Source of the DNA: Bacillota bacterium | Lineage (GTDB): Bacteria > Bacillota > Clostridia > Lachnospirales > Lachnospiraceae | Length of the DNA stretch: 37,704 bases | Assembly: GCA_023411215.1 (NCBI GenBank) | Contig: JAEYOY010000044.1 | Span: 1 to 37,704 of the forward strand | Direction: 5' to 3' | In this document: in pieces, positions 33,800 through 37,704 of the stretch | Layout of the letters: each line of letters starts with the position of its first letter | How positions within the stretch are numbered: position 1 is the first letter of the stretch | Notes under the pieces: model-generated | Database searches by the model: none | What the model saw: only the letters and a program-made list of their open reading frames with translations | Told to the model about the DNA's origin: nothing | Program-made: the position numbers and the translations under genes

Positions 33800-34555
33800 T
33801 TACTTCTTTAGCGTTAATAGCTCCGGGTCACCGCCCGTAATTAACACTGTGTTCTCATAATGTGCGGAAAGAGATCCATCCGCTGTCACTACCGTCCAGT
33901 CATCATCTTCCCAGTAGACATCATACCGTCCTACATTCACCATTGGCTCAATCGCAAGTGTCATTCCTGCTTCAAGCTTTGGTCCTCTGCGTTTTTGCTT
34001 AAAATTTGGTATCTGCGGTTCTTCATGAAGATTTCTGCCTATACCATGACCTACCAAATCTCTAACTACCGAAAAGCCATAGGATTCGACGTATGTTTGT
34101 ATTGCTTCTGAAATCTCATGCAAATGATGACCTTCTCTTGCATACTTTATTCCTTCGTAAAAGCTCTGCTCTGTAACCTCAATCAGCTTCCTTGCTTCCT
34201 TCGAGATCTCACCGACCGCAACTGTTCTTGCCGCATCGGAGTGAAATCCCTGATAGATAACACCGCAATCAAGACTCACAATATCGCCTTCCCGAAGAAT
34301 TCTGTTTTTATTCGGAATACCATGCACAACCTCGCCATTTACCGAAGTACAGACACTGGCAGGATACCCGTTATAATTAAGAAAGGAAGGAATGCATTGG
34401 TATCCCTTAATAATCTCTGCACACTTCTTATCGATATCAAGAGTTGAGATACCCGGACGAACCATAGCAACCAGCTCTTCCAGCACATGAGCAAGAATCC
34501 TACCGGCTTCCCGCATCAGTTCAATTTCTTTTTCAGATTTAATACTAATTGACAC
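33800..34555 (-). CDS. map: Type I methionine aminopeptidase
   Basis: A 251-residue metallopeptidase. The five metal ligands are visible: two Asp in LDCGVIYQGFHSDAARTVAV, His in GHGIGRNLHEEPQIPN, Glu in MTLAIEPMVNVG and Glu in SAHYENTVLITGG. It removes the initiator methionine from new proteins. I prefer the GTG at 34555 (VSISIKSEKEIELMREAG) because AAGGGAAG lies seven bases before it and known family members start there; an ATG six codons upstream is the alternative. The length matches type I enzymes without an N-terminal extension. Confidence 0.95.
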   Translation of the reverse strand: MSISIKSEKEIELMREAGRILAHVLEELVAMVRPGISTLDIDKKCAEIIKGYQCIPSFLNYNGYPASVCTSVNGEVVHGIPNKNRILREGDIVSLDCGVIYQGFHSDAARTVAVGEISKEARKLIEVTEQSFYEGIKYAREGHHLHEISEAIQTYVESYGFSVVRDLVGHGIGRNLHEEPQIPNFKQKRRGPKLEAGMTLAIEPMVNVGRYDVYWEDDDWTVVTADGSLSAHYENTVLITGGDPELLTLKK

Positions 34556-34612
34556 ACAATCGCTTCCCTTCAATAAATAACTCTTATTTCGTTAATAACA
34601 TCCCTTTAATTA

Positions 34613-34726
34613 GTTTGTGCCGAGGAATACGCAGGCACAAACATATTGGAAGAATAAGGAGTTTGCTCCAATGGGCAAACTTCGCAATTCTTCCCAAGGA
34701 TTTTCGCTTTACTAAAATCCTTTTTT
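34613..34726. other. Three hairpins in the adk-map spacer
   Basis: GTTTGTGCC 34613-34621 pairs with 34634-34642. GGAAGAAT 34648-34655 pairs with 34687-34694 and encloses GTTTGC 34661-34666 with GCAAAC 34675-34680. AAGGATTTT 34696-34704 pairs with 34714-34722 and ends in a T run on the plus strand. The last looks like a terminator against antisense transcription; the others could process or stabilise the spc message. Confidence 0.55.
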
Positions 34727-34730
34727 CGCA

Positions 34731-35378
34731 CTATTGCCCTTCAACTATTTTAACAATATCGCTAAATGCTGTCTCTGGATCCTTAGTCCCGTCTACGGTT
34801 CTTAATACACTCTTAGCAGCGTAATATTCGATGAGTGGTTGTGTCTGCTCATGATATACATTCAGACGCTTAAGAACGGTCTCAGGCTTGTCGTCGTCAC
34901 GAAGGATCAATTCTGCACCACATACATCACAGATGCCTTCCTTCTTAGAAGGAATGGTTTCAAGATGATAGGTAGCTCCGCAGTTTACGCAAGCTCTTCT
35001 TCCTGACATACGTTTTACAATTGCTTCATCCGGAACATCAACATCAATCGCATATTCTACTGCATCGTTATTCTTCGCAAGAGCTTCATCAAGTGCTTTG
35101 GCCTGAGGAATTGTTCTTGGGAAACCATCCAGCACATAGCCATTTTCACAATCCGGCTGAGCGAAACGATCCATAATCAGATCTACCACTAATTCATCCG
35201 GTACTAATAACCCTTGATCCATGAATACCTTAGCCTTTTTGCCTAATTCTGTTCCATTCTTAATGTTGGCACGGAAGATATCTCCGGTGGAAATGTGAGG
35301 GATACCGTATTTTGCTGCTAATTTCTTAGCCTGTGTACCCTTGCCTGCGCCAGGTGCGCCTAACATAATTATCTTCAT
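34731..35378 (-). CDS. adk: Adenylate kinase, zinc-containing long form
   Basis: A 215-residue kinase. P-loop GAPGAGKGTQ at 7-16, AMP-binding GDIFRANI and GFPRTIPQ regions, and a LID with four cysteines C130, C133, C150 and C153 that bind zinc, as in many Gram-positives. It converts ATP plus AMP to two ADP. RBS GGAGG. It lies between secY and map, as usual, but 317 bases after secY. Confidence 0.97.
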   Translation of the reverse strand: MKIIMLGAPGAGKGTQAKKLAAKYGIPHISTGDIFRANIKNGTELGKKAKVFMDQGLLVPDELVVDLIMDRFAQPDCENGYVLDGFPRTIPQAKALDEALAKNNDAVEYAIDVDVPDEAIVKRMSGRRACVNCGATYHLETIPSKKEGICDVCGAELILRDDDKPETVLKRLNVYHEQTQPLIEYYAAKSVLRTVDGTKDPETAFSDIVKIVEGQ

Positions 35379-35695
35379 TTAATAACCTCCACGCTGTCAA
35401 AAACCCATAAATTGAAAGTGTCTTTCTTTCACTCTGGGAAAGTGTCTTTCTTTCACTCTTACCATTATGATGGCCCTCTGCGCCATCTTATGCAATAATC
35501 GAAAGCTGAAATGGTAAAATTAATTCCACTAAAAATTCCCGTTGCGACATACTATGCTGGATTTATCAAACCTGATACCTATCTTCTATCGGAAGAAGGT
35601 TATCCTTTTCATTTGTATGGAAATGATAACGTTCAACCGACAGAAATAGGTCTTATGTTCGTAAATCCGTTCATAGTCTTCACAACGGAATTCAA
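35379..35695. other. secY-adk spacer with tandem repeat and hairpins
   Basis: A 22-base unit (GAAAGTGTCTTTCTTTCACT plus CT) occurs twice in tandem, at 35414-35435 and 35438-35459, period 24. Next to it TTACCATT 35459-35466 pairs with AATGGTAA 35510-35517 and encloses GATGGC 35469-35474 with GCCATC 35482-35487. The rest holds a plus-strand ORF listed separately. Confidence 0.6.
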
Positions 35696-35699
35696 TTAG
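35511..35699 (+). CDS. Possible small antisense ORF in the secY-adk spacer
   Basis: A 62-codon plus-strand frame that starts MVKLIPLKIPVATYYAGFIK and ends FVNPFIVFTTEFN, its stop overlapping the end of secY tail to tail. It fills the unusual spacer almost exactly and its wording looks protein-like (PDTYLLSEEGYPFHLYGN). Against it: no good ribosome binding site, no promoter seen, opposite strand to every neighbour, and no recognised family. It may be the trace of an inserted foreign piece. Treat as doubtful. Confidence 0.25.
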   Translation: MVKLIPLKIPVATYYAGFIKPDTYLLSEEGYPFHLYGNDNVQPTEIGLMFVNPFIVFTTEFN

Positions 35700-37018
35700 T
35701 CATTCAAAAATCCTTTATAATGGCGTACAAGCAACTGAGCTTCGATCTGTTTGATTGTCTCAATGATAACACCAACGATAATAATAAGGGATGTACCACC
35801 AAAGCTAATGTTTGCACTAAATACTCCGGAGAAAACAACCGGGATGAGACAAACCAAGGTCAAAAAGACAGCACCTATTAAAATAATATAATTAAGTACT
35901 CTGGTTAAATACTCAGTAGTTGGCTTGCCGGGACGAATTCCCGGGATAAAACCGCCCTGTTTCTTCATATTATTAGATACTTCAATCGGATTAAAGGTGA
36001 TGGAAGTATAAAAATACGCGAAGAATAATGTCAGAACGATATAAAGCAACACACCAATGCTGTACTTAAATTCTCCCCAGCTCTTTGTTACAAACCAACT
36101 GTTCTGACTCAGAACCTTCAGTACCTTCGGCCAGAAATACGCTCTTGCCGGATATACACCGAAGAAGGATGCAACTACAATCGGGAAAGTCATTAAGGAG
36201 TTTGCGAAAATAACCGGAATAACACCGGCGGTATTAACCTTTAACGGAATATGAGATGTTTGTCCACCAACCATCTTTCTTCCTTGTACCTTTTTCGCAT
36301 AGGTAACAGGGATTCTTCTTTCCCCGTTTTGTAACGTAATTACAAGAATTACGGTTGCTAATACTACAGCTACAATAACCAGCGCTGCAACAATTGCATT
36401 GACTACCGGTTGATCAAGAATATATGTCCTGAACAAATTAATAAAATCTGCGGGCATTGTAGAGATAATATTGAAAGTTAATATGATTGAAATACCATTA
36501 CCAACGCCGTTCTGAGTAATTTTCTCACCAACCCACATCAGGAATGCAGAACCTGCTGTTAAGGAAGCGATAATTATAACAACATTAGTAAAGGTTAATC
36601 CACCATCTAAGTAACCGGAGTTGCCGAAGCCGATTGCCATAGCACCGGATTCAACAACAGCCAAAATTACTGTAAGATAACGAGTAAGCTCGTTTAGCTT
36701 CTTTCTGCCATCTTCGCCTTCCTTTTGCATCTCTTCCAGCTTCGGAATTGCAATCGTTAAAAGCTGAATTATGATAGAAGAAGTAATATACGGAGTAATA
36801 CTAAGTGCGAAAATTGACATATTTGATAAGGAACCACCAGTTAATGCATTGAAAAAGCCTAAGTTTTCTGAATTAAACAACTGGCTTGTAACACCTTGGC
36901 TAATTGCAGGAGCAGGAAGCAAAGTTCCTAATCTAACAACAATAAGAGCAATAAAGGTATATATCAGTCTGTTTCTTATATCCTTAACTTTAAAAGCATT
37001 TCGCAATGTTTTAAGCAT
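35696..37018 (-). CDS. secY: Protein translocase subunit SecY
   Basis: A 440-residue membrane protein with ten spans. Family marks: MLKTLRNAFKVKDIRNRLIY, FALSITPYITSSIIIQLLTI, NGVGNGISIILTFNIIST, QNGERRIPVTYAKKVQGRKM, and GFIPGIRPGKPTTEYL before the last spans. It forms the Sec channel with SecE and SecG. Its start codon shares one base with the stop of rplO (TAATG). Confidence 0.97.
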   Translation of the reverse strand: MLKTLRNAFKVKDIRNRLIYTFIALIVVRLGTLLPAPAISQGVTSQLFNSENLGFFNALTGGSLSNMSIFALSITPYITSSIIIQLLTIAIPKLEEMQKEGEDGRKKLNELTRYLTVILAVVESGAMAIGFGNSGYLDGGLTFTNVVIIIASLTAGSAFLMWVGEKITQNGVGNGISIILTFNIISTMPADFINLFRTYILDQPVVNAIVAALVIVAVVLATVILVITLQNGERRIPVTYAKKVQGRKMVGGQTSHIPLKVNTAGVIPVIFANSLMTFPIVVASFFGVYPARAYFWPKVLKVLSQNSWFVTKSWGEFKYSIGVLLYIVLTLFFAYFYTSITFNPIEVSNNMKKQGGFIPGIRPGKPTTEYLTRVLNYIILIGAVFLTLVCLIPVVFSGVFSANISFGGTSLIIIVGVIIETIKQIEAQLLVRHYKGFLND

Positions 37019-37458
37019 TAGACCACCTCAGCTTTTCCACCAAGAGCCTGTATTTTCTCTACAGCGCCTGCACTGAAAGCATTTACTTTAACTTCAAGCT
37101 TCTTAGTAAGTTCTCCGTTTCCAAGGATCTTAACTCCATCCTTCGGGTTATTGATAATACCTACTTCAATTAATGACTCTACTGTAACTACAGCACCGTC
37201 ATCAAATTTATTTAATACATCAACGTTAACTGCAATGATTTCTTTTGTATTTCTGTTAGTGAAACCACGTTTCGGAATACGTCTGTATAAAGGCATCTGA
37301 CCGCCTTCGAATCCAACTCTTGGAGCTCCAGAACGAGCCTTCTGGCCTTTATGACCCTTACCGGCAGTCTTGCCGTTACCTGAGCCGTGACCACGTCCTT
37401 TTCTGAAATTATCGTTCTGTTTGGAACCAATTGCCGGTTTCAATTCTGATAAATTCAT
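37018..37458 (-). CDS. rplO: Large ribosomal subunit protein uL15 (L15)
   Basis: A 146-residue L15. It begins MNLSELKPAIGSKQNDNFRK and has the glycine- and lysine-rich extension GRGHGSGNGKTAGKGHKGQK that reaches into the 50S core, then the globular part (GFEGGQMPLYRRIPKRGF). I chose the ATG at 37458, eight bases after GGAGG, over an in-frame ATG twelve codons upstream that would overlap rpmD. Confidence 0.96.
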   Translation of the reverse strand: MNLSELKPAIGSKQNDNFRKGRGHGSGNGKTAGKGHKGQKARSGAPRVGFEGGQMPLYRRIPKRGFTNRNTKEIIAVNVDVLNKFDDGAVVTVESLIEVGIINNPKDGVKILGNGELTKKLEVKVNAFSAGAVEKIQALGGKAEVV

Positions 37459-37480
37459 GTCGTGCACCTCCTTCTTTCCG

Positions 37481-37663
37481 TTATATTTCTTCAACCTTAA
37501 CTAAGTGTCTAACCTTGTCGAGCATTCCTCTGACAGCAGCATTATCTGGCATTTCAACGGTCCAATTAGGTTTCTTCAAGCCTAATGCCTCAACAGTTGC
37601 TCTATGCTTCGGAATGGCGCCGATAGTAGATTTCACTAGTGTTACTTTTAATTTACCTGCCAT
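37481..37663 (-). CDS. rpmD: Large ribosomal subunit protein uL30 (L30)
   Basis: A 60-residue L30: MAGKLKVTLVKSTIGAIPKH, then RATVEALGLKKPNWTVEMPD and RGMLDKVRHLVKVEEI. Length and sequence are those of bacterial L30. The ATG at 37663 follows GGAGG; an in-frame ATG five codons earlier overlaps the ribosome binding site and is unlikely. rpsE should lie just beyond the right edge. Confidence 0.96.
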   Translation of the reverse strand: MAGKLKVTLVKSTIGAIPKHRATVEALGLKKPNWTVEMPDNAAVRGMLDKVRHLVKVEEI

Positions 37664-37704
37664 TTTTGGCACCTCCATTAATATACAAGATAGGATGATG
37701 GTGG

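Noticed and set aside
1..37704. CRISPR arrays, tRNA or rRNA genes, phage integrase or attachment sites
   Set aside because: None seen by eye: no regularly spaced repeats, no cloverleaf with conserved arms, no rRNA-like blocks, no intact integrase.

Overview
The window looks like a Gram-positive, low-to-moderate-GC member of the Clostridia, most likely Lachnospiraceae-like. The basis is gene order (secY-adk-map-KOW protein-infA-rpmJ-rpsM-rpsK-rpsD-rpoA-rplQ, then ecfA1-ecfA2-ecfT-truA), purine-rich AGGAGG ribosome binding sites, zinc-form L36 and adenylate kinase, and an unusually long L17. I cannot name a species. All intact genes are on the minus strand, so the operons read from high to low coordinates.

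Right part (about 37.7 to 24.7 kb): the end of the S10-spc-alpha ribosomal supercluster (rpmD, rplO, secY, adk, map, a KOW RNA-binding protein, infA, rpmJ, rpsM, rpsK, rpsD, rpoA, rplQ). A strong terminator follows, then the ECF vitamin-transporter module (ecfA1, ecfA2, ecfT) and the tRNA pseudouridine synthase truA. A probable terminator after infA and a TTGCTA-17-TATAAT promoter before rpmJ suggest that the alpha part is also transcribed separately. Several spacers here are long (300 to 840 bases) and hold structured DNA: a three-hairpin junction between rpmJ and rpsM, a 101-base hairpin at the start of the predicted truA leader, and a 236-base imperfect palindrome between rplQ and ecfA1.

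Middle part (24.7 to 8.5 kb): an MgtC-like membrane protein, then a complete Wzx/Wzy-type exopolysaccharide or capsule operon. In order of transcription it has a PHP tyrosine phosphatase (CpsB), a chain-length regulator (CpsC), a BY-kinase (CpsD), an unrecognised two-span membrane protein, a priming sugar transferase, a TagA/WecG glycosyltransferase, a GT4, UDP-GlcNAc 2-epimerase, two GT2, a Wzy-like polymerase, a GT14-type transferase, a pyruvyltransferase and a MurJ/Wzx-type flippase. The regulatory and priming genes have ordinary composition. The unit-specific genes below about 18.6 kb are visibly much more AT-rich.

Left part (8.5 to 0.15 kb): two related polysaccharide deacetylases separated by a graveyard of insertion sequences (IS110, IS21 istB and IS91 remnants), a mannose-1-phosphate guanylyltransferase gene reduced by internal deletion to its ends, an LCP-family wall-polymer ligase and a VanZ-family protein. 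At the very edge is the start of rplM (L13) behind two tandem sigma-A promoters. In many Firmicutes truA is followed directly by rplM-rpsI, so the roughly 24.5 kb between truA and rplM looks like an envelope-polysaccharide island set into the end of a core operon. The best candidates for undescribed biology are the structured spacers, the two-span membrane protein of the polysaccharide operon, and the conserved hairpin-plus-motif found at two places in the left part.
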